From Kutzneria viridogrisea (lineage in GTDB: Bacteria; Actinomycetota; Actinomycetes; Mycobacteriales; Pseudonocardiaceae), in NCBI GenBank assembly GCA_014138725.1, contig JACJID010000005.1, positions 682,001-746,000 of the forward strand: 64,000 nucleotides of DNA. The letters run 5' to 3'. Under the pieces are notes generated by a model. It saw nothing but the letters and a program-made list of their open reading frames with translations. It did not search any database and was not told the DNA's origin. Shown one piece after another: positions 27,304 through 35,658 of this stretch. The first letter of the stretch is position 1. Every line of letters begins with the position of its first letter. A program made the translations under genes and the position numbers.

Positions 27304-28839
27304 GTGGTCACCGACCGGTCAGCCGCTTGTCCGTCCAACAGTTCCGACGAACCCGAGCGCGAGCCGCGCGAGGAGTGCGGCGTCTTCGGCGTCTGGGCGC
27401 CGGGTGAGGACGTGGCCAAGCTCAGCTACTACGGCCTGTACGCGTTGCAGCACCGGGGCCAGGAGGCCGCGGGCATCTCGGTCTCCGACGGCAGGCAGAT
27501 CGTCGTCTTCAAGGACCTGGGCCTGGTCAGCCAGGTGTTCGACGAGCAGGTGCTGTCCTCGCTGCACGGGCACATCGCCGTCGGGCACTGCCGCTACTCC
27601 ACGACCGGCTCCACCACCTGGGAGAACGCCCAGCCGGTGTTCCGCACCACGGCCACCGGCAGCGGCCTGGCCCTGGGCCACAACGGCAACCTGGTGAACA
27701 CCGCCGAGCTGCTGGCCCGCTCCCGCGAGGCGGGGCTGGACATGCGCAACGGCGCCACCACCGACTCCGACCTGATGTCGGGCCTGCTCGCGGCGGCCGC
27801 CGCGGACAAGGGCCTGGAGCAGGCCGCGATGGAACTGCTGCCCACCCTGCGCGGCGCGTTCTGCCTGGTGTTCTCCGACGAGTCCACGCTCTACGCCGCC
27901 CGCGACCCGCAGGGCGTGCGCCCGCTGGTACTTGGCAGGCTGGAGCGTGGCTGGGTGGTCGCCAGCGAGACGGCCGCACTGGACATCGTCGGCGCCTCCT
28001 TCGTGCGCGAGGTCGAGCCCGGTGAGCTGCTGGCCATCGACGCCGAGGGGCTGCGCTCCTCCCGGTTCGCCACGCCCGAGCCCAAGGGCTGCGTGTTCGA
28101 GTACGTGTACCTGGCCCGGCCGGACACCACGATCGCGGGCCGCTCGGTGCACGCCACCCGCGTGGAGATCGGCCGCAGGCTGGCCGCCGAGCACCCGGTG
28201 CAGGCCGACCTGGTCATCCCGGTGCCCGAGTCCGGCACCCCGGCCGCCATCGGCTACGCCCAGGCCTCCGGCATCCCCTACGGCTCCGGCCTGGTGAAGA
28301 ACGCCTACGTGGGCCGCACCTTCATCCAGCCCTCGCAGACGATCCGCCAGCTGGGCATCCGGCTCAAGCTCAACCCGCTGCGCGACGTGATCCGGGGCAA
28401 GCGACTGGTCGTGGTGGACGACTCCATCGTGCGCGGCAACACCCAGCGCGCGCTGGTCCGCATGCTGCGCGAGTCCGGCGCGCTCGAGGTGCACGTCCGC
28501 ATCGCCTCCCCGCCCGTGCGCTGGCCCTGCTTCTACGGCATCGACTTCGCCTCGCGGGCCGAGCTGGTGGCCAACGGGCTGGACTTCGACGGCATCCGCC
28601 GCTCGATCGGCGCCGACTCCCTGGGCTACGTCTCGCTGGAGGCGCTGGTCGCCGCGAGCGAGCAGCCCCGCTCCCGGCTGTGCGCCGCCTGCTTCGACGG
28701 GGACTACCCGATCCCGCTGCCCGAGGACGCGATGATCGGCAAGCACCTGCTGGAGGACATCGAGAAGGGCGTGGCGGGCTCCGCCGCCCCGGTGCTCACC
28801 AACGGGTACGGTGCCGAGGACGCCCTGCGCCGCCCCTGA
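27304..28839 (+). CDS. purF: Amidophosphoribosyltransferase
   Basis: 511 residues from GTG 27304, chosen because GAGGGAG lies 7 nt upstream and because the likely -10 box sits over the alternative GTG at 27268. It transfers glutamine amide nitrogen to PRPP, the committed step of purine synthesis. A short propeptide is followed by EECGVFG; the catalytic Cys is residue 25 of this frame and is exposed by propeptide removal. QHRGQEAAGI, the PRPP loop LVVVDDSIVRGNT and the C-terminal CAACFDGDYP with two [4Fe-4S]-ligand cysteines are all present, as in the iron-sulfur class. Confidence 0.96.
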   Translation: MVTDRSAACPSNSSDEPEREPREECGVFGVWAPGEDVAKLSYYGLYALQHRGQEAAGISVSDGRQIVVFKDLGLVSQVFDEQVLSSLHGHIAVGHCRYSTTGSTTWENAQPVFRTTATGSGLALGHNGNLVNTAELLARSREAGLDMRNGATTDSDLMSGLLAAAAADKGLEQAAMELLPTLRGAFCLVFSDESTLYAARDPQGVRPLVLGRLERGWVVASETAALDIVGASFVREVEPGELLAIDAEGLRSSRFATPEPKGCVFEYVYLARPDTTIAGRSVHATRVEIGRRLAAEHPVQADLVIPVPESGTPAAIGYAQASGIPYGSGLVKNAYVGRTFIQPSQTIRQLGIRLKLNPLRDVIRGKRLVVVDDSIVRGNTQRALVRMLRESGALEVHVRIASPPVRWPCFYGIDFASRAELVANGLDFDGIRRSIGADSLGYVSLEALVAASEQPRSRLCAACFDGDYPIPLPEDAMIGKHLLEDIEKGVAGSAAPVLTNGYGAEDALRRP

Positions 28840-28880
28840 TCTGGGCCGCCCCCGATCACCTGATGATGGAGCTTTGAGAA

Positions 28881-29960
28881 GTGACCACGGATACCAACAG
28901 CCCGAAGGCCACCTACGCCGCGGCAGGCGTCAGCATCGCCGCAGGTGACGAGGCGGTCGAGAAGCTCAAGCCGTGGGCGCAGAAGGCGAACCGCCCCGAG
29001 GTGCTCGGCGGCATCGGCGGCTTCGCCGGGCTGTTCAAACTCAAGCTGGACCGCTGGAAGGACCCGGTGCTCGCCGCGTCCACCGACGGGGTCGGCACCA
29101 AGATCGCCGTGGCGCAGGCGATGGACGTGCACGACACCATCGGCGTGGACCTGGTCGCCATGGTGGTCGACGACCTGGTGGTGTGCGGGGCCGAGCCGCT
29201 GCTGTTGCAGGACTACATCGCGGTGGGCAAGGTCGTGCCGGACCGGATCGCCGCCGTGGTCAAGGGCATCGCCGAGGGCTGCGTGCAGGCGGGTTGCGCG
29301 CTGCTGGGCGGGGAGACCGCCGAGCACCCCGGCCTGATGGCCGACGGGGTCTACGACGTGTCGGCCACCGGGGTCGGCGTGGTCGAGGCGTCCAAGCTGC
29401 TGGGCCCGGACCGGGTGCAGGGCGGGGACGTGGTGATCGGCATGGGCTCCACCGGCCTGCACTCCAACGGCTACTCGCTGGCCAGGCACGTGCTGCTGGA
29501 GATCGCCAGGATGCCGCTGGAGGGCCACGTCGAGGAGTTCGGCCGCACCCTGGGCGAGGAGCTGCTGGAGCCGACCAAGATCTACGCCAAGGACTGCCTC
29601 GCGCTGGCCGCCGAGGCCGACGCGCGCACCTTCGCGCACATCACCGGCGGCGGCCTGGTCGCCAACCTGGCCCGGGTCATCCCCGAGGGCCTGACCGCCA
29701 CCCTGGACCGCGGCACCTGGACCCCCGCCCCCGTGTTCGCCCTGATCGCCCAGCGCGGCCGGGTGGAGCGCGAGGAGATGGAGAAGACCTTCAACATGGG
29801 CGTCGGCATGGTCGCCGTGGTCTCCGCCGAGGACGCGGACCGCGCGCTGGCCGTGCTCACCGCGCGGCACGTGCCCGCCTGGGTGCTCGGTGAGGTCTCC
29901 GAGTCGGAGTCCGAGGACGCGGCCCGCGTGGTGCTGCGCGGGGAACACCCCAGGTTCTGA
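28881..29960 (+). CDS. purM: Phosphoribosylformylglycinamidine cyclo-ligase (AIR synthetase)
   Basis: 359 residues from GTG 28881. It closes the imidazole ring of FGAM to AIR with ATP. Family landmarks are TYAAAGVSIAAGDEAVEKL at the N-terminus, STDGVGTKIAVAQAM, DLVAMVVDDLVVCGAEPL, GGETAEHPG and FAHITGGGLVANLARV. It is 41 bp downstream of purF, in the same order as mycobacteria. The stop shares one base with the ATG of the ArfB-like gene. Confidence 0.96.
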   Translation: MTTDTNSPKATYAAAGVSIAAGDEAVEKLKPWAQKANRPEVLGGIGGFAGLFKLKLDRWKDPVLAASTDGVGTKIAVAQAMDVHDTIGVDLVAMVVDDLVVCGAEPLLLQDYIAVGKVVPDRIAAVVKGIAEGCVQAGCALLGGETAEHPGLMADGVYDVSATGVGVVEASKLLGPDRVQGGDVVIGMGSTGLHSNGYSLARHVLLEIARMPLEGHVEEFGRTLGEELLEPTKIYAKDCLALAAEADARTFAHITGGGLVANLARVIPEGLTATLDRGTWTPAPVFALIAQRGRVEREEMEKTFNMGVGMVAVVSAEDADRALAVLTARHVPAWVLGEVSESESEDAARVVLRGEHPRF

Positions 29961-30388
29961 TGCCCGAGGAGTTGCGGGTGACGCCCTCGCTGGTGATCGC
30001 CGGAGCCGAGTTGCACGAGCGGTTCTCGCGCAGCTCGGGTCCGGGCGGCCAGGGCGTCAACACCGCGGACAGCCGGGTGGAGCTCAGCTTCGACGTGGCC
30101 AGGTCGGTGTCCGTGCCGGAGCACCTGCGGCCGAGGATGCTCGCCCGGCTGGCCAACCGGCTCACCGCGGGCGTGCTCACCATCGCCGCGAGCGAGTACC
30201 GCTCACAACTGGCCAACCGGCAGGCCGCGCGCGAGCGGCTGGTGGCCCTGCTGCGCGCGGCCGCCGCGCCGCCGCCCGCGGCGCGCCGGGCCACCAAGCC
30301 CAGCCGTGGCGCCAAGGAGCGCAGGCTCGCCGAGAAGCGCAGGCGCTCGGACACCAAGCGCGGCCGTCGCGGCGGTTACGACGACTAG
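29960..30388 (+). CDS. arfB: Alternative ribosome-rescue aminoacyl-tRNA hydrolase (ArfB/YaeJ)
   Basis: 142 residues. The GGQ peptidyl-tRNA hydrolase motif is intact in SRSSGPGGQGVNT (residues 29-31), with the downstream VELSFDVARS strand. The C-terminus is a strongly basic tail (RRATKPSRGAKERRLAEKRRR) that in ArfB occupies the empty mRNA channel of stalled ribosomes. The length matches ArfB rather than full release factors. The ATG overlaps the purM stop by one base (TGATG), so translation is probably coupled. Confidence 0.9.
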   Translation: MPEELRVTPSLVIAGAELHERFSRSSGPGGQGVNTADSRVELSFDVARSVSVPEHLRPRMLARLANRLTAGVLTIAASEYRSQLANRQAARERLVALLRAAAAPPPAARRATKPSRGAKERRLAEKRRRSDTKRGRRGGYDD

Positions 30389-30443
30389 GCGGGTCCGCAA
30401 TTCGGTCGACATTACGCCAAACGGTCCCGTATCGCTTTTCTTG

Positions 30444-30472
30444 TTGACGACCTTTTTGTGGCCTGCTACCTT
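30444..30472 (+). promoter_or_regulatory. Sigma-70-type promoter before the SH3-like gene
   Basis: TTGACG at 30444-30449 and TACCTT at 30467-30472 with an exact 17-bp spacer, in locally AT-rich DNA. Predicted transcription start is near 30479, leaving a 5' UTR of about 147 nt. A 13-bp direct repeat (gattcactgtact/gattcactgtgat) is in this UTR at about 30584-30605. Confidence 0.6.
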
Positions 30473-30625
30473 TCGGGGTGCTGCGTGATTTCGTGATGCG
30501 GCGGAGCCGTATCCTTCCCTGTCGAATCCAGCTGGGCACACTCGGCTGTCGTGTGCATTTTTGATGCCTCGTGTACCGATTCACTGTACTGATTCACTGT
30601 GATGATGGGGAAATTGGAGATAGCG

Positions 30626-31021
30626 ATGAAATTCTCGTACAGGGCTGTCACGGCGGGGTTCGCCGTGCTCCTCTCGGCAGGTGCGCTGGTCGCCGGGTCG
30701 GCGACCGCGTCGGCGCAGGAACCCGGGACCGGAGCCTCACCGGAGGCTGGGACCTCGCTGGCCTGTCCGGACCACAGGTGGAGCAACCATGATGGCCGGA
30801 CCGGCAGGTTCTTCAAGAGCAACTCCGTCAACATCCGCACCGGCCCGTCGACCGGGTGCACCTCGCTGGGGCACGGGCAGAAGTCGCACAGGGTGCGGCT
30901 GAACTGCTGGAAGCACGGTGTGGGTGGAACCTGGTCGCACGTGCAGGACCTCACCACCGGCGTGCGGGGCTGGGTCAAGAACAGTCTGCTCGTCGGCGGC
31001 GGGGCGAACAAGCGCTGTTGA
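30626..31021 (+). CDS. Secreted SH3-like domain protein
   Basis: 131 residues from ATG 30626 (GGAGA 6 nt upstream). A signal peptide (about 5-30, ending ASA) is followed by a bacterial SH3-like fold: NSVNIRTGPSTGCTSLGHGQ and TTGVRGWVKNSLL, with HRVRLNCW between. It has four cysteines in the mature part. Such domains bind cell-wall material or act as small exported effectors. It is monocistronic, with its own promoter and a shared terminator. Confidence 0.8.
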   Translation: MKFSYRAVTAGFAVLLSAGALVAGSATASAQEPGTGASPEAGTSLACPDHRWSNHDGRTGRFFKSNSVNIRTGPSTGCTSLGHGQKSHRVRLNCWKHGVGGTWSHVQDLTTGVRGWVKNSLLVGGGANKRC

Positions 31022-31079
31022 GCAAAGGGCGGCTTTGCGGGGCGGGGCCGCCTCGCCCGCAAAGCCGCTGTTGCTCAAC
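31017..31079. terminator. Bidirectional terminator containing both stop codons
   Basis: An imperfect inverted repeat of about 24-bp arms (gttgagcaa...gcggctttgcggg with one bulge) whose ends contain the stop codons of the rightward SH3-like gene (31019-31021) and the leftward mmsA gene (31075-31077). It serves both convergent genes. Confidence 0.75.
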
Positions 31080-32568
31080 CGTGCGTCGGGAATCCCAGGT
31101 CAATTCCGGATTGGCGCGGCCACCGCGCGGTGACGGCCTTTGCGCGCGTGTAGAAACGCACACCATCGGCGCCGTGCACGTGCGTGTCGCCGAACAGGGA
31201 ATCCTTCCAACCGCCGAACGAGTAATAGGCCATCGGCACCGGGATGGGCACGTTGATGCCGACCATTCCCACGGTGACCCGGCGCTGGTACTCGCGCGCG
31301 GCCAGACCGTCACCGGTGTAGACGGCGGTGCCGTTGCCGTACGGGTTGGCGTTGACCAGGCGCACGGCGTCCTCGAAGGTGGCCACCCGCACCACCGACA
31401 GCACCGGGCCGAAGATCTCCTCGGTGTAGATCGACATCTCGGTGCCCACGTGGTCGAACAGGGTCGGTGCCACCCAGAACCCGTTCTCGTTGCCCGCGGG
31501 GGCGTGCCCGCGCCCGTCCACCACCAGCGTGGCACCCTGCGCCACCCCGGCGTCCACATAGGACCGCACGCGGTCGCGGTGCGCGCCGGTCACCAGCGGA
31601 CCCATCTGCGAGCCCGGCTGGTCCCCGGGCCCGGTCCTCAGCTCCCTGGTCCGCTCGGCGATCTTCGCCACCAGCTCGTCGGCGATGTCGCCCACCGCCA
31701 CCACCACGGAGATCGCCATGCAGCGCTCACCCGCGCTGCCGTAGCCCGCCGACACCGCCGCGTCCGCCGCCACGTCCAGGTCGGCGTCGGGCAGCACCAC
31801 CATGTGGTTCTTCGCCCCGCCCAGGGCCTGCACCCGCTTGCCGTTGGCCGTGCCGCGCGCGTACACGTGCCTGGCGATCGGCGTGGAGCCCACGAAGGAC
31901 ACGCCGGACACCTCGGGGTGGTCCAGCAACGCGTTGACCGCGAACGCGTCGCCCTGCACCACGTTGAGCACCCCGTCGGGCAGACCGGCCTCGCTGAACA
32001 GCTCGGCCAGGCGGACCGAGGCGGAGGGGTCGCGCTCGGAGGGCTTGAGCACGAAGGCGTTGCCGCAGGCGATGGCCACCGGGAACATCCACATCGGCAC
32101 CATCACGGGGAAGTTGAACGGGGTGATGCCCGCGACCACACCCAGCGGCTCGCGCACCGAGTAGGCGTCCACCCCGCGGGAGACCTGCTCGGAGTGCTCG
32201 CCCTTGAGCAGGTGCGGGATGCCGCAGGCGAACTCCACGACCTCCAGCCCGCGCTGCACCTCGCCCGCCGCGTCGGAGAGCACCTTGCCGTGCTCCGCGC
32301 TGATGATCGCGGCCAGCTCGTCCCGGTGCTGGTCGAGCAGTTGCCGGTAGGCGAACAGGATCCGGCTGCGGGTCGACAGCGAGGAGTCGGCCCAGGCCAC
32401 AGCCGCCTTGGCCGCCGAGCCGACGGCCAAGTCCACATCGGACTGTTCGGCCAGCAGCACCTCCCGGGCCACCTCGCCGGTGGCCGGCTGGAAGACCGGT
32501 GCGGTCTTGGTCGACGAGCCGGTGGTGCGCGCCCCGTCGATCCAGTGCGCTACAGGGGCAGAACTCAC
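31075..32568 (-). CDS. mmsA: CoA-acylating methylmalonate-semialdehyde dehydrogenase
   Basis: 497 residues of the aldehyde dehydrogenase superfamily, usual length for MmsA/IolA. It converts malonic semialdehyde from inositol, or methylmalonic semialdehyde from valine, to acetyl- or propionyl-CoA. Catalytic Cys is in GSAGERCMAIS; the cofactor segment ITPFNFPVMVPMWMFP and FVGSTPIARHVYARG are characteristic. GTG 32568 has AGGAG 7 nt upstream. It follows the LacI gene by 10 bp on the same strand and probably completes the inositol pathway encoded divergently. Confidence 0.93.
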   Translation of the reverse strand: MSSAPVAHWIDGARTTGSSTKTAPVFQPATGEVAREVLLAEQSDVDLAVGSAAKAAVAWADSSLSTRSRILFAYRQLLDQHRDELAAIISAEHGKVLSDAAGEVQRGLEVVEFACGIPHLLKGEHSEQVSRGVDAYSVREPLGVVAGITPFNFPVMVPMWMFPVAIACGNAFVLKPSERDPSASVRLAELFSEAGLPDGVLNVVQGDAFAVNALLDHPEVSGVSFVGSTPIARHVYARGTANGKRVQALGGAKNHMVVLPDADLDVAADAAVSAGYGSAGERCMAISVVVAVGDIADELVAKIAERTRELRTGPGDQPGSQMGPLVTGAHRDRVRSYVDAGVAQGATLVVDGRGHAPAGNENGFWVAPTLFDHVGTEMSIYTEEIFGPVLSVVRVATFEDAVRLVNANPYGNGTAVYTGDGLAAREYQRRVTVGMVGINVPIPVPMAYYSFGGWKDSLFGDTHVHGADGVRFYTRAKAVTARWPRQSGIDLGFPTHG

Positions 32569-32578
32569 GTTGGTACTC

Positions 32579-33577
32579 CTAACGACTTGGCGGTGATGTG
32601 GTCGCGCGGACCACCAGCGAGGGGTGCAGCCAGCGGTGCATCGCCTCCGAGCGCTGGCCGCGCACCCGCTCCAGCAGCGCCTCGGCGGCCAGCCTGCCCA
32701 TCTCGTTGCGCGGTTGGTCCACAGTGGTCAGTGAGACGTGTCGCAGTGCGGCCAGCGAGGTGTTGTCGTAGCCCACGACGGACACGTCATCGGGCACGCG
32801 CAGCCCCGTGTCCTCCAGTGCGGAGATCGCGCCCACCGCGTTGAAGTCGTTGGCGGCGACGATCGCCGTCGGCAACGGCTCGCCCCGCTCCAGCAGGGCG
32901 CGAATCGCCTTGGCGCCAGCAGTATCGGTGTACTCGCTCGCGATGACAAGGGGTTGCAGGCCGTTGCGCTGCATCGCCGCCACATATCCCTTGCGCCGCA
33001 AGGAGGACTGTGAGCCGTTACCGCCGTCCAGGTGTGCGATGGCGCGGTGGCCCAGCTGCACCAGGTGGTCCACCGCCAGGCCCGAACCCGCCTCGCCGTC
33101 GTCGTTCACTGTGTCCACAGTGGACAAGCGCGAGGCGCGGGACACCAGCACGGTGGGCGCCTGGGCGGCCGCGCTGGCGATGGTCGAGGCGGGCACGACG
33201 GGTCCGAGCAGCGCGATGCCCGCAGGGCGGAAGGAGAGCAGGCTGTCCACGGCCCTGCGCTCGCGGCTGGGGCTGCGCCCGCCGGTGTTGAGGATCAGGT
33301 CGAAGCCCTCGGCGCTGGCGGCTGCCTCCAGCCCCTCCACGACCTCCGCGAAGAAGGCGTTGTGCAGGTCGGAGACCATCGCGCCGAGCACCGTGGACGT
33401 GGCGCTGGCCAGTGACCTCGCCATCGCGTGCGGGGAGTAGCCCAGTTCCTCGGCGGCGAGCAGCACGGCCTGCCGGCGCTGCTCGCTGACCTTGGGTGAA
33501 CCGCGCATCACCAGTGAGACCAGTGCGCGGGAGACGCCGGCGCGTGCGGCCACGTCCTCCATGGTCGGGCGGCCCAT
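32579..33577 (-). CDS. LacI family transcriptional regulator of the inositol locus
   Basis: 332 residues from ATG 33577 with AGGAGG 5 nt upstream; the longer frame from 33649 covers the promoter and is rejected. The LacI helix-turn-helix is clear ([20 protein letters not shown]), followed by the hinge and a periplasmic-binding-type effector domain with [20 protein letters not shown] and [10 protein letters not shown]. It is divergent from the inositol catabolic operon and co-transcribed with mmsA. Two LacI-type palindromes lie in the 140-bp divergent region; it is presumably an inositol-responsive repressor of both sides. Confidence 0.9.
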   Translation of the reverse strand: MGRPTMEDVAARAGVSRALVSLVMRGSPKVSEQRRQAVLLAAEELGYSPHAMARSLASATSTVLGAMVSDLHNAFFAEVVEGLEAAASAEGFDLILNTGGRSPSRERRAVDSLLSFRPAGIALLGPVVPASTIASAAAQAPTVLVSRASRLSTVDTVNDDGEAGSGLAVDHLVQLGHRAIAHLDGGNGSQSSLRRKGYVAAMQRNGLQPLVIASEYTDTAGAKAIRALLERGEPLPTAIVAANDFNAVGAISALEDTGLRVPDDVSVVGYDNTSLAALRHVSLTTVDQPRNEMGRLAAEALLERVRGQRSEAMHRWLHPSLVVRATTSPPSR

Positions 33578-33654
33578 GGAGCCTCCTACTGGATCGGTCC
33601 GGGGGAAACCTGGCGGACATCCGGTCTTGACATCCGTGTGACGCACCATACAGG

Positions 33655-33687
33655 GTTAGAGCGCTCCAACCAATAGAGCGCTCTAAC
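33655..33687. promoter_or_regulatory. Two LacI-type operators in the divergent inositol promoter
   Basis: Palindromes gttagagcgctccaac (33655-33670) and tagagcgctcta (33674-33685) share the core AGAGCGCT with central CG typical of LacI-family sites. Their centres are 17 bp apart. They sit 78-110 bp upstream of the LacI start and 31-63 bp upstream of iolG, suitable for repressing both directions. Confidence 0.75.
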
Positions 33688-33717
33688 GCAGGACAGTCTC
33701 AACCAGGACGGAGACCC

Positions 33718-34731
33718 GTGCCCATGCGCATCGGAGTTGCCGGTGTCGGACGGATCGGCACCATGCACGCGACGAACCTCGCCTCGCTGCCGCAGGTGGA
33801 CGAGGTCGTGCTCTTCGACCCGGTGCCGGGCCGCGCCGCCGAGGCCGCCGCGGGCATCGGCGCGGGCACCAGGGCCGTTGACGACCTGGACGCGCTGCTG
33901 GCCGCCAGCGAGGGCGTGCTGATCGCGACCCCGACCGACACGCACCCGGCGATGCTGCGGCGCAGCCTGTCGGCGAAGGTCCCGGTGCTGTGCGAGAAGC
34001 CCATCGCGGGCGACCTGGAGACGATGACCGCGCTGGTCAGCGAGGTGGAGGCGTCCGGGGTGGAGGTGCTGGTGGGCTTCCAGCGCCGCTTCGACCCGGC
34101 CGTGGTCGAGTTGCACCGGCGCATCCGTGCTGGTGAGGTCGGAACCGTGTACCTGGTGCGGGCCCTGGGCAACGACGCCCAGCCGCCGGACTTCGGCTAC
34201 CTGCCAGCGTCCGGGGGCATCTTCCGCGACCTGTTCGTACATGACCTGGACGCCGTTCCCTGGCTGGTCGGCGAACCGGTGGTAGAGGTGTACGCCTCGG
34301 GCTCCGTGCTGGTGCACGAGGCCTTCGCGGCGGCTGACGACGTGGACAACGCGGTGATCACTTTGCGCTTCGCCGGCGGCTCGCACGCGCTGATCGCCGG
34401 TGGACGGCACGACCCGCTCGGCTATGACCACCGCATCGAGGTGTTGGGCAGCAAGGACTCGCTGACCGTCGGCCTCGACCCGCGCACCCCGCTGACCTCG
34501 CTGGAGGCCGACGGCCCGAAGGTCGCCGCCGACGCCTACCCCGGGTTCCCGGAGCGGTTCCACAAGGCCTACCTCAACGAGATGGCCGTGTTCGTGGACG
34601 TGGTCGCGGGCCGCGCGGCCAACCCCTCGCCGGTGCGCGACAGCCTGGTGAGCCTGCGGCTGGCCGAGGCCTGCGAGTCCTCGCGCCGCTCCGGCAACCC
34701 GGTCCGGCTGGCGCAGGAGGTGTCGGCATGA
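33718..34731 (+). CDS. iolG: Inositol 2-dehydrogenase-like Gfo/Idh/MocA oxidoreductase
   Basis: 337 residues from GTG 33718 (ATG 33724 is an alternative; CGGAG favours the first). It has an N-terminal Rossmann fold RIGVAGVGRIGTMHATNL, the EKPIA motif in VLCEKPIAGD with its catalytic Lys, and the C-terminal GGIFRDLFVHDLDAVPWL containing the His-Asp catalytic pair of myo-inositol dehydrogenases. It oxidises myo-inositol to scyllo-inosose with NAD. First gene of the rightward operon; it overlaps the next gene by 4 bp. Confidence 0.88.
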   Translation: MPMRIGVAGVGRIGTMHATNLASLPQVDEVVLFDPVPGRAAEAAAGIGAGTRAVDDLDALLAASEGVLIATPTDTHPAMLRRSLSAKVPVLCEKPIAGDLETMTALVSEVEASGVEVLVGFQRRFDPAVVELHRRIRAGEVGTVYLVRALGNDAQPPDFGYLPASGGIFRDLFVHDLDAVPWLVGEPVVEVYASGSVLVHEAFAAADDVDNAVITLRFAGGSHALIAGGRHDPLGYDHRIEVLGSKDSLTVGLDPRTPLTSLEADGPKVAADAYPGFPERFHKAYLNEMAVFVDVVAGRAANPSPVRDSLVSLRLAEACESSRRSGNPVRLAQEVSA

Positions 34732-35612
34732 CCGTGAAGATCGCCGGAGCACCGATCTCGTGGGGCGTCTGCGAGGTTCCCGGCTGGGGGCGGGTGCTTG
34801 ACCCGGACACCGTGCTGGGCCAGATGGCCGAACTGGGCCTGCGCGCAACGGAGCTGGGCCCGCCCGGCTACCTGCCCGAGCAGCCCGAGGTGCTGAAGGA
34901 AACCCTGGGGCGCAAGGGGCTCACGCTCGTGGGCGGCTTCCTCGCCGTGGTGCTGCACGACTCCGCACGCACGGAGCAGACGCTGTCCGAGGCGGAGCAC
35001 TCGGCGCGGGTGCTGGCGGCGGGCGGGGCCGAGGTGCTGGTGCTGGCCGCTGCCACCGGGTTGGCGGGCTACGACGAGCGGCCCGCCCTCACCGAGGAGC
35101 AGTGGCAGACGCTGATCAGCAACTGCGCGGCGATCCGCGAGATCGCGGCGCGGCACGGGCTGGACACTGTGCTGCACCCGCACGTGGGCACGCACGTGGA
35201 GCAGGGCGCCGAGGTCGAGCGCTTCCTCGCCGACTCGGACCTGCCGCTGTGCCTGGACACCGGGCACCTGCTCATCGGCGGCACCGACCCGGTGGAGCTG
35301 GCCAAGCGGCACGCCGCACGGATCAGCCACGTGCACCTCAAGGATGTCCGCGCCGACCTGGCCGACCAGGTCCGTGCGGGGCAGCTCGGCTACGCGAACG
35401 CCGTGGCCCAGGGCATGTACGTACCCCTGGGCGACGGGGACGTGGAGATCGGCGCCATCGTCCGGTTCCTGCACGAGGCGGGCTACCAGGGGTGGTACGT
35501 CCTGGAGCAGGACGCCGCACTGGCCGAGGACAGCACCGACGGGGACGGACAACCCCGCCGGGACTCAGCTCGCAGCATCGAGTATCTCGAATCGGTCGTC
35601 GGGACCCTGTGA
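34728..35612 (+). CDS. TIM-barrel inosose dehydratase-like protein (IolE-like)
   Basis: 294 residues of the AP endonuclease 2/xylose isomerase-like TIM barrel group. It starts KIAGAPISWGVCEVPGWG, close to the IAxAPIxW start of IolE; metal-ligand candidates are His in TVLHPHVGTH, Asp in LCLDTGHLLIGG and His in ISHVHLKDVRA. In inositol operons this place is taken by IolE (inosose dehydratase) or IolI/IolH. IolE is my preferred call since dehydration is otherwise missing from the locus, but isomerase function cannot be excluded. Coupled to iolG by ATGA. Confidence 0.72.
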   Translation: MTVKIAGAPISWGVCEVPGWGRVLDPDTVLGQMAELGLRATELGPPGYLPEQPEVLKETLGRKGLTLVGGFLAVVLHDSARTEQTLSEAEHSARVLAAGGAEVLVLAAATGLAGYDERPALTEEQWQTLISNCAAIREIAARHGLDTVLHPHVGTHVEQGAEVERFLADSDLPLCLDTGHLLIGGTDPVELAKRHAARISHVHLKDVRADLADQVRAGQLGYANAVAQGMYVPLGDGDVEIGAIVRFLHEAGYQGWYVLEQDAALAEDSTDGDGQPRRDSARSIEYLESVVGTL

Positions 35613-35658
35613 CCCGGCGACCACACTCCAGGCCAGGAGCGTCAACCCAGGAGAGACA

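Noticed and set aside
33578-33649. 24-residue N-terminal extension of the LacI regulator
   Set aside because: It covers the promoter region; ATG 33577 has AGGAGG at ideal spacing and begins right before the helix-turn-helix.
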